From the NCBI GenBank assembly GCA_964543125.1, contig CAZIWX010000106.1, forward strand, positions 1-8,376: 8,376 bases of DNA, in the 5' to 3' direction. The notes beneath the pieces were generated by a model. The model was not told where the DNA came from, did not search any database, and was given only the letters and a program-made list of their open reading frames with translations. This DNA comes from CAZIWX01 sp964543125. GTDB lineage: Bacteria > Fidelibacterota > UBA8477. Positions 1-7,709 of the stretch are shown one piece after another; the stretch's first letter is position 1; each line of letters starts with the position of its first letter. Both the position numbers and the translations under genes were made by a program.

Positions 1-1
1 A

Positions 2-502
2 AAATTATACAACTCCCGGACTTTGAAGGAACGCCTGGCTGAAGAATTGACGCGGGCTAAGCGTTATCAATCAGCTTTGACATTGCTCTTTCTGGATTTG
101 GACAAATTTAAAAAGGTTAACGATACTTACGGCCATCTCATGGGTGATTTTGTGTTGCACGAAACCGCTCAAATCATCAAAGACAATGTTCGAACCATTG
201 ATATCGTCGGCCGGTACGGCGGCGAGGAATTCGTTGTCATTCTGATCAATGCTGTTGCAGAGGATATTCTTAAAACAGCGGAACGCATTTGTGAACGGGT
301 CGCGTCGCACCGGTTTGAAATGGATGGCCAAAAACTTTCCATTCACATCAGTATTGGCGTGGCATCATTTCCCACGGACGGAAATTCCGAGACTGATCTG
401 TTGCACGCTTCCGATGCAGCAATGTATGCAACCAAGGGCAAGGGTGGGAACGGAGTCACCCTTTATCAGCCCGGTATGCAACCCAAATATCATTCGTTTT
501 GA
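2..502 (+). CDS. Diguanylate cyclase, GGDEF domain (5' end outside window)
   Basis: The C-terminal 166 residues of a protein that makes cyclic di-GMP from two GTP. The frame is open to the left edge and already shows the domain-opening motif LYNSRT (family form LYNRR), so the real start and any sensor domain lie upstream; the TTG at 23 is not the start. Visible motifs are the metal-binding and substrate region FLDLDKFKKVND followed by TYGH and GD, and the signature GGEEF at 218-232, a catalytically competent GGDEF variant. RTID at 191-202 lies exactly five residues before GGEEF, which is the position of the RxxD product-inhibition site, so feedback inhibition by c-di-GMP is expected. The usual end-of-domain block (SIGVASFP, then DAAMYATKGKGGN) is present, and only a short tail follows, with no EAL domain. 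It is separated from the downstream genes by the decayed antiporter and has no evident functional link to them. Family assignment is very secure; the input signal is unknown. Confidence 0.95.
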   Translation, partial: KLYNSRTLKERLAEELTRAKRYQSALTLLFLDLDKFKKVNDTYGHLMGDFVLHETAQIIKDNVRTIDIVGRYGGEEFVVILINAVAEDILKTAERICERVASHRFEMDGQKLSIHISIGVASFPTDGNSETDLLHASDAAMYATKGKGGNGVTLYQPGMQPKYHSF

Positions 503-537
503 AAACCATCGGAAAATTCTTCCAATAAGGTAAGTTG

Positions 538-2006
538 TTGAAAAAACTCACTCTGGGCTTCATAATCGTAAGTTCAATTGTGAACGCCCAGACATTTGAG
601 GTACCTCATGCCGTATTGAAGGGATGTCCATTTTCAATCAAGTACCTGAACCTCGATTTGGTTGGAAATCAGCCGATAGCCGTGTTCGGCGTCGAGCAGG
701 AACCGGTTTATCTGGATCCTACAGCTTCGGAAATTAAAGTCCGCAAGCTGGATGATTCACCCGTCATTATCCTTCAGGATTCCCGCGTACTTTACCAAAG
801 TTCACCTTCCGTTATTCTCGGCTGGTTATCATTTTTGCCGCCACTTATCGCTATTGTGTTAGCGTTACTGACCAAGGAAATGCTGCTGTCACTTTTTGCC
901 GGGATTTGGGCGGGCATGACCATTCTGATGCATTACAATCCGGTGAAAGGTTTTTTCGGCGCGCTGGATACTTATGTCGTCCGGAGCATCGCCGATTCCG
1001 GACACACCACGATCATTCTGTTTTCATTTGGTTTTGGCGGCCTCATTGGGTTGATCTAGCGAAATGGAGGCTTAGCGGGCATTGTCAATGTTACTGCGAA
1101 ATACGCCCGCAATCGCCGACGGGGGCTAATTTCAACCGCATTGATGGGCGTGTTTATCTTTTTTTATGATTATGCCAATTCTCTATTGGTAGGAAATATG
1201 ATGCGGCCCTTCACGGAAAAACTTCGAATAAGCCGTGAAAAATTATCCTATATAGTAGATTCCACCGCCGCGCCGGTAGCCAGCATTGGCATTATCAGCA
1301 CCTGGATTGTGTTTGCCATGTCACTGTTGGATGGACAACTCACAGCCCAAGGCATTCAGGCCAACACCTATCTAACTTTTTTATCGTCAATCCCATTTAG
1401 TTTTTACGCGATTCTGGCAGTTGCTTTTGTGTTCTTCAATGCTTGGCAGGGACGCGATTTCGGTCCCATGCTAACCGCGGAACGGCGTGTATTTCATGAG
1501 GGAAAATTGGTGCGCGACGGCTCTCATCCATTGGCTGATGATTCGATGATGAAGGACATTTTGCCTGAGCATACACCCTTGAGGTGGTACAACGCGGTGC
1601 TGCCAATTGCTACGGTGGTGATCATGACGATCGTGGGAATGTATGCAACCGGCGCCTTGGATAGTTACCCGGCAAAGGCAGGCTTCATTCAAAAAGCTTT
1701 GTTGATAGTTAACGGCGCGGATTCTTCCCAAGCATTGCTCTGGGCCAGCTTTTCCGCAGTGGTCATCGCATTTCTGATGTCTATGAGTCAGCGTCTCATG
1801 ACCATGCGTGAAGGTTTTGATAGTTGGTTCAAAGGCGCCCGGTCCATGGCGCTGGCAGTCATGATCTTAATTCTGGCTTGGGCTTAGGGTGCAATTTGCC
1901 GTACTGGATTGGCATGCTCATGTATTTGTTCGGTCTATCAGTCTTATAGTTGATCATACGCTCTGTAGGCAAACCGCTGGAAGCAGCTGATCCATCACTA
2001 AAATGA
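538..2006 (+). pseudogene. Decayed NhaC-family Na+/H+ antiporter (two amber stops, internal deletion)
   Basis: Reading one frame from a TTG at 538 (AAGG at 527-530, 7 bases upstream; a second TTG at 535) gives a signal peptide (MKKLTLGFIIVSSIVNA), an exported region of about 75 residues, then antiporter membrane segments starting near GWLSFLPPLIAIVLALLTKE. TAG at 1057-1059 interrupts it after GGLIGLI, but the same frame continues as RNGGLAGIVNV and on through YDYANSLLVGN, MRPFTEKLRISREKL and YIVDSTAAPVASI, all typical NhaC-family blocks, until a second TAG at 1885-1887 after ILAWA. GAICR follows directly, as in intact relatives (LAW-x-LGAIC), then similarity in this frame is lost. A likely C-terminal helix and tail resume in another frame (about 1890-2006). 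From family knowledge, roughly 130-150 residues between these points are missing. One conserved acidic residue of the FFDDYAN block reads Tyr (codon 1165-1167). Intact members exchange Na+ for H+ at the inner membrane; this copy almost certainly does not. Family call is strong; the exact deletion boundary is inferred. Confidence 0.87.
1890..2006 (+). other. Out-of-frame C-terminal relic of the antiporter
   Basis: In the third forward frame, overlapping the end of the decayed NhaC gene, the translation reads NLPYWIGMLMYLFGLSVL, an amber codon at 1947-1949, then LIIRSVGKPLEAADPSLK and TGA at 2004-2006. This is one hydrophobic helix followed by a short basic-then-acidic tail, resembling the last helix and tail of NhaC-family proteins (Pro-Trp/Tyr-Trp helix, then a basic R-x-x-GKP-like segment). 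I infer that an internal deletion with a net frame change placed it here. It could instead be the tail of a different lost membrane protein. It fills the otherwise gene-free stretch before the TPR gene, where I see no convincing promoter. Confidence 0.5.
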
Positions 2007-2041
2007 TGGTATCCGGCCCCTGTTTCTCATATTTTGTCTAC

Positions 2042-3598
2042 ATGCGTTTTAAATGGCTACTACTACTTGTTTTCTTTGGTCTGTTATCTGTTTCCCCTTT
2101 AAAAATATGGGCTCAGGATACAACCGGGGAAGTCAACAGCTCAGCCCTGAATTTTTATATGGAAGGTATGCGACTGGAAATGGTGGGTGAATATGATTCC
2201 GCCGCCAAAGCTTACCTGAATGCCCTGAAAACAGATAGTTCTTCGGCCACGATTTATTTTGCTCTGGCTCGTACCCAGTTGCGCATCGGTGAGGTTGAAA
2301 AAGGTGAAAATTCACTTAAAAAAGTCGTCCAACTGGACAGTACCAACACAGATGCTCTCAAAATGCTGGCCGAGATTGCCCGCGCCAAGAGCCAACCCTC
2401 CGAAGCCATTAAATATCTTCAACTGATTTTGCGGCAAGATCGGGAAAATCAATTTGCTTTGGGAGATTTGGCTGAATCGTATCATGCTTTGGGTGATTCC
2501 TTAAAAGAAGCTGAGATATTGGAGCGCATCTATGAGATAAATCCCAAGGCGATTCAAGCTTTGGGGCGAGCTGAACAAATCTATCTGGACTCCAAACATT
2601 TTGAAAAAGCCCTCCATCTGTATCGGAATCTGTTGAAAATGATGCCGAATAATTCCGAACTGATCGAACGCCAACTCAGGTTGTTGGTGGCATTGGAAAG
2701 AATACCTCAAGCCGATGCGTTCATCGATTCGGTTGTCGCGACGCATCCCCATAAAGGCGAATTCGTCAATCTGAAAGGTAAATATTTAAGTAACGTTCGG
2801 GGTAAGGCGGCTGCCATAGCTTACCTTGAGTCTATCGCCGCTGATCCCAAGGTTGACTTTCAACCGAGATTACTTTTAGCACAGCTCTATTTTGAGAATC
2901 AAGAATTTGCCAAAGCGGTTCCCTTACTACAGCAAATTTTGGAAAAGAATCCAACCTTACCATCCGCTCTTTCTTTTCTCGCACTTTCCTATCTGAATTT
3001 GGAGCAACCGGAGCAAGCCTATCACCTCTTGGGAAATTACATAGCCGCCTTTCCGGATGATTTTTTTCTCCACTATCTCCTGGGCAGCGTCGCCCAGGAT
3101 CTCGGAACCAGATCAAATAATAATAATTTGTTGCAAGAAGCACTCGGTGAACTCAAGACGGCATTAAAGCTTAAGCCTGACGACAAGCAGACGCTTCACG
3201 TTTTGGCAGTAACAGCCGACCAGTTGCATAAAACCGAGCAAGCTAAAGCCGCTTATCAGAAAATAATAAACAGGTATCCGGATGATGATCTGGCTCAAAA
3301 TAATTTTGCTTATATGATCAGTGAAATGAATACAAATGTGGACTCCCTGTTGTATGCGGCTGAATTGGTTCAGGCTGCACTGCGGGCCAAGCCGGATAAT
3401 CCGTCATACCTGGATACCGCCGGCTGGATATATTTCAAATTGGGTCATTTACATGCCGCCCGGGAAATGTTGGAAAAATCCTTGGCGATCGACTCACAAA
3501 ATACTGAAGTTCTGGCTCACATGGCCAATGTCTTAGATGCTTTAGGACAAAAAGAAGCTGCTGAACGTTACCGTCAGGAAGCCAAAAAGCTTGATTAA
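2042..3598 (+). CDS. Exported tetratricopeptide-repeat protein
   Basis: A 518-residue protein made almost wholly of TPR helix pairs, a scaffold for protein-protein contacts. I chose the ATG at 2042 because it begins a clean Sec signal peptide: MRFK, a hydrophobic core WLLLLVFFGLLSV, and a cleavage-like IWA-Q at residues 24/25. The upstream ATG at 2003 would add 13 residues before it. Neither start has a good Shine-Dalgarno sequence. About 13 repeats run from roughly residue 35 to 518; clear ones include GEYDSAAKAYLNALKTD (49-65), QEFAKAVPLLQQILEKNP (287-304) and the last pair around DTAGWIYFKLG (458-468). Repeats near 206-270 are degenerate. A four-Asn run (residues 359-362) sits in a loop. 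There is no visible enzyme domain or membrane anchor after the signal peptide, so a periplasmic location is likely. It overlaps the following lipoprotein gene by 8 bases. TPR proteins of this type often act in envelope assembly or glycan export, but its partner here is unknown. Confidence 0.9.
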   Translation: MRFKWLLLLVFFGLLSVSPLKIWAQDTTGEVNSSALNFYMEGMRLEMVGEYDSAAKAYLNALKTDSSSATIYFALARTQLRIGEVEKGENSLKKVVQLDSTNTDALKMLAEIARAKSQPSEAIKYLQLILRQDRENQFALGDLAESYHALGDSLKEAEILERIYEINPKAIQALGRAEQIYLDSKHFEKALHLYRNLLKMMPNNSELIERQLRLLVALERIPQADAFIDSVVATHPHKGEFVNLKGKYLSNVRGKAAAIAYLESIAADPKVDFQPRLLLAQLYFENQEFAKAVPLLQQILEKNPTLPSALSFLALSYLNLEQPEQAYHLLGNYIAAFPDDFFLHYLLGSVAQDLGTRSNNNNLLQEALGELKTALKLKPDDKQTLHVLAVTADQLHKTEQAKAAYQKIINRYPDDDLAQNNFAYMISEMNTNVDSLLYAAELVQAALRAKPDNPSYLDTAGWIYFKLGHLHAAREMLEKSLAIDSQNTEVLAHMANVLDALGQKEAAERYRQEAKKLD

Positions 3599-4364
3599 AT
3601 GGACCCCATGGTTTGGGATTGGAATAATCGCATTGATATTTACCGGGTGTGCGACGGTCAAGGAGTCTATCCCATTTTTTCGCACCGACACCACACTTAC
3701 CGTAAAGCATTTTTGGAAAACTCACGAAGTTGTTGTGAGTCAACCACACTCGGTTTCCGGGAAAGGCTTTTTTCAGGTGGACACGCCGGAAATGTCGGGG
3801 AAAGTTCGGGCTGAATATAAATTCAGCTCGCGCGGCGTTCTCAGAATGACAATATCCACCCTGCTGACCGGAAAACTGGCGGATGTTTGGATGCACCGTG
3901 ATTCAGTAGTCGTGAACGATTACCTCAATCGTCAGAGTTTTATGGATGTGCTCAATAAATTTGACATACCCGGGTTGGGTAAATTGTCGATAGGTGATTG
4001 GAATTTAACCACTATGTTCCTGGGATTGGTCAAATTTGATCGCAAAGAGTGGATATTTATTGGCGATAGTACCGGCTATTTTCTCAAGCGGGCCAGTGAG
4101 CTTGTGAAGCTGGACGATCGTGGAAGAATTCGAAACTGGCAGGTGCAAGATGCGGAATCCGGTCAGGTAATGCGAAAATTGGAATTAGATTACAACGCTT
4201 CTAATGCTATTTTTCCGGTGATGATCACCATCACGGATTTTATTGGCAGACGGAAATTGAAGTTGATTCACCACCAGGTGGTATGGGATGATCCGAATTT
4301 TACAGTAAAATCAGTACGCCCTTTATTTCAGGACGGATTCAAATTTTCAAAGGGAAATGAGTAG
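3591..4364 (+). CDS. LolB/DUF4292-like outer-membrane lipoprotein
   Basis: A 257-residue predicted lipoprotein. The N-terminus MIKWTPWFGIGIIALIFTGC is a type II signal peptide with the lipobox Cys at residue 20. Ala follows the Cys rather than Asp, which by the E. coli sorting rule would send it to the outer membrane. The start is a TTG, set by the need for the complete signal peptide and by AGGAA at 3576-3580 ten bases upstream; it overlaps the TPR gene by 8 bases, so the two are probably translationally coupled. The body has alternating beta-rich segments such as SVSGKGFFQVDTPEMSGKVRAE (residues 54-75), then RGVLRMTIS and VWMHRDSVVVND, the pattern of LolB/LppX-like half-barrels and of DUF4292 proteins in Bacteroidota. 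Proteins with this fold bind lipids or lipoproteins in a hydrophobic cavity. I see the pattern, not a diagnostic motif, so the function is inferred. Its place before glycosyltransferases suggests handling of a lipid-linked product. Confidence 0.8.
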   Translation: MIKWTPWFGIGIIALIFTGCATVKESIPFFRTDTTLTVKHFWKTHEVVVSQPHSVSGKGFFQVDTPEMSGKVRAEYKFSSRGVLRMTISTLLTGKLADVWMHRDSVVVNDYLNRQSFMDVLNKFDIPGLGKLSIGDWNLTTMFLGLVKFDRKEWIFIGDSTGYFLKRASELVKLDDRGRIRNWQVQDAESGQVMRKLELDYNASNAIFPVMITITDFIGRRKLKLIHHQVVWDDPNFTVKSVRPLFQDGFKFSKGNE

Positions 4365-5298
4365 CCAGGTTATGCGAAAAATTAGTGTTGTTATACCCGT
4401 GCTGGATGAAAAAGAGTCTCTGCCTGAGTTGTACCGGCAGGTGAGCGAAAGCCTGCGGCGCTTGACCGAGCAGTATGAAATCGTTTTCGTGGATGATGGT
4501 AGCACGGATGGATCGTCGGAAATCATGGAAGAATTAGCCCTACAGGATGAGCGGGTGCAGGTCATTCAGTTTTACCGAAATTACGGGAAGGCGGCGGCGC
4601 TAGCGGAGGGCTTTCGACTGGCAAATGGTGATTATGTCATCACGCTGGATGCCGACCTGCAGGACGACCCCCGGGAATTCAGCGTTTTATTGGACAAGCT
4701 GGATGAAGGCTACGATCTGGTCACCGGATGGAAGAAGGTTCGCCACGATCCACTGACAAAACGGTTGCCTTCCAAACTGGCTAATCTTGTTACACGGGTC
4801 ATGACTGGTGTGCGCGTGCATGATATGAATTGCGGGCTGAAAGCTTATCGCAAAAGCGTCATTAAAGTTCTGGAGATATACGGCGGCCGCCATCGCTATA
4901 TTCCAGCTCTCGCTGGCCAGCACAAGTTTCGGATTACTGAAGTGGTGGTAAATCACCGTCCGCGTCAATTCGGTAAGACCAAATATGGTGGCTCACGCTT
5001 ATTTCATGGTTTTTTTGACCTTCTAACGATCTTGTTTCTCTCACGCTATACTCAGCAACCGCTACATCTCTTTGGTTTGCTTGGATTACTCAGTTTTCTC
5101 CTGGGAGCCATCATTGATGCGTATGTCTTGATTTTAAAATATGGCTATGGTGAATCGTTTCAGAGACATGTTGCCGCATTGTTATCCGGCGTGCTCCTGA
5201 TCGTGGTCGGCGTCCAATTCATTTCCATGGGTTTACTGGGCGAACTGATTGCCAAAGCCGGTCATGAAAATGAGAAGATGGTAAAACGCGTAATTTAA
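4357..5298 (+). CDS. GT2 polyprenyl-phosphate glycosyltransferase with two C-terminal TM helices
   Basis: A 313-residue family 2 glycosyltransferase of the DPM1/GtrB/CsbB/ArnC type, which moves a sugar from a nucleotide donor to undecaprenyl (polyprenyl) phosphate on the cytosolic face. The GT-A domain opens with ISVVIPVLDEKESL (residues 9-22); EIVFVDDGSTDGS (41-53) binds the nucleotide, LDADLQDDP (97-105) carries the DXD metal site, and DMNCGLKAYR (156-165) is the conserved block of this subfamily. PRQFGKTKYG (202-211) is the usual sequence before the membrane part. Two hydrophobic helices, about 235-260 and 272-298, anchor it, as in CsbB and GtrB. ATG at 4357 overlaps the lipoprotein stop by 8 bases; ATG at 4372 (MRKISVV) is an equally plausible start and neither has a well spaced Shine-Dalgarno. 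The sugar is not predictable. A YfhO-family gene follows three genes later, which suggests they form a donor/transferase pair. Confidence 0.93.
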   Translation: MSSQVMRKISVVIPVLDEKESLPELYRQVSESLRRLTEQYEIVFVDDGSTDGSSEIMEELALQDERVQVIQFYRNYGKAAALAEGFRLANGDYVITLDADLQDDPREFSVLLDKLDEGYDLVTGWKKVRHDPLTKRLPSKLANLVTRVMTGVRVHDMNCGLKAYRKSVIKVLEIYGGRHRYIPALAGQHKFRITEVVVNHRPRQFGKTKYGGSRLFHGFFDLLTILFLSRYTQQPLHLFGLLGLLSFLLGAIIDAYVLILKYGYGESFQRHVAALLSGVLLIVVGVQFISMGLLGELIAKAGHENEKMVKRVI

Positions 5299-5351
5299 TA
5301 AGCGCGGACCATCCCGAATACAGCTTGTCTTCAACTAATCCAGATTCAAAC

Positions 5352-6500
5352 ATGCTATCCAATGCAAAACGGCCACTACGCGTCTGTTATTTTGGGACTT
5401 ATGAAAGTAAATATCCGCGCAACCGAATGTTCATTGATGGCTTGCGAATAAACGGCGTGGAGGTGACCGAATGTCATGCACCGTTTTGGGAAAGTTTTCC
5501 TGAAAAAGCAGCCGACTTCGGATTTTCTCTAAACACGGTCTTTAAATTTATTAAGTGCCAATTAAAACTGGCCTGGCGATATACGGTAAGCATTCCTGAT
5601 CATGATATCGTCATGGTAGGGTTCATCGGACAACCGGATATATTCCTGGCTCGATTACTTACCTGGCTCACCGGCCGGAAGTTGGTATTTAACCCACTGG
5701 TTTCGATCTACGACACGGTAGTTGGGGATCGTGAGTATGTCAATTCGGGTTCATTGAAAGCCGGATTTTTTAAATGGCTGGATAAGATCACCGGAAAAAT
5801 GGCGGATCTGATCTTGCTCGATACAAACGCACATATTGACTATTTTCGTGAGGCGTTCGGCCTGGGACGGGAAAAATTTCAACGAATCTGGGTCGGAGCG
5901 GATGAGACCGTATTTAAGCCGGCTCGACTTCCTGAAAAAAAAACCGGAAAATTTGAAGTTCTTTTTGTAGGGAAATTTATCCCGCTCCATGGTTTACCCA
6001 AGATTATTGAGACCGCCAAATTGCTGGAATCTGAAGATATTCATTTCACCCTGGTCGGACGGGGGCAACTACGCGAAGGGATTGAAAGACAAATTGAACA
6101 ATTGAAGATTAAGAATATTACATTGATTGATTGGATTCCCTACAAAGAGCTCTCGGTACAGATGGCTACTGCTGATCTGATTTTAGGAATATTTGGTGAT
6201 TCGGATAAAGCGCGGCGGGTGATTCCCAATAAGGTCTTTCAGGCCCTGGCAGTGGGGAAACCCGTTTTAACCATGGATTCTCCCGGTACCCGGGAATTAT
6301 TATTTCCTGATCAGACAGCGTTTCTGGTTGAAGCCGAGCCGAAAGCCATGGCAAACGCAATCCGTGTTATCCGATCTGATTCTCATCTGAGAAAACGGGT
6401 AGGAGATGCTGGTTATAAGCTGCACTTGCGGAAGTTGACGACTGTGCAATTGGGCAAAGCTATAAAAGCTTTTTTGGAAAACCTGGTTACTGCGTCATAA
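5352..6500 (+). CDS. GT-B fold glycosyltransferase (GT4-like), first of two
   Basis: A cytosolic retaining-type glycosyltransferase of 382 residues from ATG 5352. An in-frame TTG at 5325 would add nine polar residues (SSTNPDSN); no Shine-Dalgarno supports either start. The N-terminal Rossmann domain begins at PLRVCYFGTYESKYPRNR, and RNRMFIDGL is typical of acceptor-side domains. The C-terminal donor domain holds WVGADETVFKP, then KFEVLFVGKFIPLHGLPKIIETA and the strand FTLVGRGQLR. The family GPGTREL-like region here reads PNKVFQALAVGKPVLTMDSPGTREL: the second Glu of the usual E-x7-E motif appears as Gln in NKVFQALA, a variant I recall in other GT4 enzymes with PNKVYQAL. Its stop TAA overlaps the next ATG by one base (6500), so it is co-translated with the second enzyme. 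Donor and acceptor are unknown; context points to a cell-surface glycan. Confidence 0.87.
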   Translation: MLSNAKRPLRVCYFGTYESKYPRNRMFIDGLRINGVEVTECHAPFWESFPEKAADFGFSLNTVFKFIKCQLKLAWRYTVSIPDHDIVMVGFIGQPDIFLARLLTWLTGRKLVFNPLVSIYDTVVGDREYVNSGSLKAGFFKWLDKITGKMADLILLDTNAHIDYFREAFGLGREKFQRIWVGADETVFKPARLPEKKTGKFEVLFVGKFIPLHGLPKIIETAKLLESEDIHFTLVGRGQLREGIERQIEQLKIKNITLIDWIPYKELSVQMATADLILGIFGDSDKARRVIPNKVFQALAVGKPVLTMDSPGTRELLFPDQTAFLVEAEPKAMANAIRVIRSDSHLRKRVGDAGYKLHLRKLTTVQLGKAIKAFLENLVTAS

Positions 6501-7696
6501 TGACAGCGCAAAGCACTTCCATCCGGGATCAGGATATCGTTCTGGTTTCCAATCAAATGCTCCATGATCGCTATTGGACATCCAAACAATACATTGCCAT
6601 GGAATTGGTAAAATCCAACCGTGTGCTATACGTAGAGGCGAATTATTCCTTTGGGAAATTGGCTCTGGGAATCTTGAAACGCAAATGGCCAGTGGTCTTT
6701 TGGCGAAAATCGACCCGAGACAAATCCGGTATTTATGTACTTACACCCTCACCACGCCTCCCCTGGCGAAATCATGTGGCCTGGATTGGCAAACTTAACC
6801 AGTGGCTGCTATACCGGCACATTCGGGTTGCTGTTCGACATTTTGATCTACATCCCGGCCTGATTTGGTCATTTCTGCATCAGACCGCACGAGTCGTAAA
6901 AAAATTAAAGTACGATACAGCAATTTACCATTGCGTGGATGATTGGCCGCAACTGCTACCCCTGGCGGGGATGGGCAAACCGGCTCAAATCAGGTTTGAT
7001 GAATCGGAATTGATTAAAGCCGTAGATTTAATCATTTCGGTTTCCGAAAACCTTCTCCAGGACTATTCAATTCCTGAGACCAAATATGCATTCATTCCCA
7101 ATGGCGTTGATACAGCGTTATTTAATTTGAGTCCTGACAATGCAAGCGAACTTCCCTTGGATCTCACCGGTTTACCACGACCATTCATCGGATTTTCAGG
7201 GTCTTTAGGCAAATGGATCGATATTGATCTGATTATTCATACCGCCCGGGCTAATCCTAAGGCCAGCCTCATCATCATCGGGTTGAACGAAAAAAATCCG
7301 GCGGTGGAAAAAATGCGGAAAATACCCGGTATTCATTTCTTGGGTATGAAACCACGAACCACCGTACCGATTTATCTGCGGGCATTTGATGTATGTCTGA
7401 TGCCGTTTAATCAATCCAAAGTGGGACAAGGATTGCTTCCGTTGAAATTGTTTGAATATCTGGCGCTTGGGAAAGCTATCGTTGCTACATATTCCCGGTC
7501 TTTGGAACCATTTGAGGATGTTTTGTATTTGGCGAAAACGGCTGAGTCATTTCAACAAAAAGTAAAATCGGCATTGATGGAGAGTCGGAATGATTTAATC
7601 CGAAAACGCATTCAGCGGGCTGAAGCATATTCCTGGCAGGCCCGTATCCAGGCCTATGGTAAGGCAATAAAATCTGTAAATTCGAGCACACAATGA
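6500..7696 (+). CDS. GT-B fold glycosyltransferase (GT4/TuaH-like), second of two
   Basis: A 398-residue glycosyltransferase. The start ATG at 6500 shares its A with the preceding TAA (TAATG overlap), a sign of translational coupling. The N-terminal domain contains IVLVSNQMLHDRYWTSKQYIA and the segment AIYHCVDDWPQL (residues 141-152), close to the YxxVDDW block of TuaH-like enzymes, which build teichuronic acid in Bacillus. SENLLQDYS then FIPNGVDTALF (183-208) leads into the donor-binding domain, with FIGFSGSLGKWIDIDLI (229-245) and PLKLFEYLALGKAIVAT (314-330). The Glu of KLFEYLA sits at the canonical second position of the E-x7-E motif; the first position in PFNQSKVGQG is not Glu. No signal peptide or membrane helix is visible, so it acts on the cytosolic side. 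It shares fold but little sequence with the preceding enzyme, so the two probably add different sugars. Substrates are not predictable. Confidence 0.88.
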   Translation: MTAQSTSIRDQDIVLVSNQMLHDRYWTSKQYIAMELVKSNRVLYVEANYSFGKLALGILKRKWPVVFWRKSTRDKSGIYVLTPSPRLPWRNHVAWIGKLNQWLLYRHIRVAVRHFDLHPGLIWSFLHQTARVVKKLKYDTAIYHCVDDWPQLLPLAGMGKPAQIRFDESELIKAVDLIISVSENLLQDYSIPETKYAFIPNGVDTALFNLSPDNASELPLDLTGLPRPFIGFSGSLGKWIDIDLIIHTARANPKASLIIIGLNEKNPAVEKMRKIPGIHFLGMKPRTTVPIYLRAFDVCLMPFNQSKVGQGLLPLKLFEYLALGKAIVATYSRSLEPFEDVLYLAKTAESFQQKVKSALMESRNDLIRKRIQRAEAYSWQARIQAYGKAIKSVNSSTQ

Positions 7697-7699
7697 AGC

Positions 7700-7705
7700 A
7701 GGGAG
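7700..7705 (+). promoter_or_regulatory. Shine-Dalgarno site for the YfhO-family gene
   Basis: AGGGAG four bases before ATG 7710 is the clearest ribosome binding site in the window and fixes that start. The ATG at 7693, overlapping the TGA of the previous gene, is not the start because it meets a stop after six codons. The gap to the preceding gene is only 13 bases, so the gene is in the same operon. Confidence 0.7.
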
Positions 7706-7709
7706 TGCC

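Noticed and set aside
511..523. Small inverted repeat GGAA-AATTC-TTCC after the GGDEF gene
   Set aside because: A four-base-pair stem without a following T-run is too weak to be called a terminator.
535..1059. A stand-alone 174-residue membrane protein
   Set aside because: It ends abruptly at an amber codon inside an NhaC block, and the same frame continues with matching NhaC sequence at 1060; it is the 5' part of a broken gene.
1141..1887. A stand-alone 248-residue antiporter starting at 1141
   Set aside because: The NhaC-like sequence extends upstream of 1141 in the same frame to the amber at 1057, no start signal is evident, and essential N- and C-terminal segments are lacking.
1895..1950. 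A sigma-70-like promoter before the TPR gene (TTGTTC at 1926-1931, TATAGT at 1945-1950)
   Set aside because: The spacing is only 13 bases, too short for a normal promoter, and the bases are explained as remains of coding sequence. A promoter is expected somewhere here but I cannot place it.
3116..3127. Four AAT units in tandem in the TPR gene
   Set aside because: It encodes a short Asn run in a loop between helices. Four units of three bases do not shift the frame and are too few to argue for phase variation.
3435..3896. A 153-codon open frame on the minus strand
   Set aside because: It lies antisense to two well supported coding regions, has no recognisable motif, and looks like a shadow frame.
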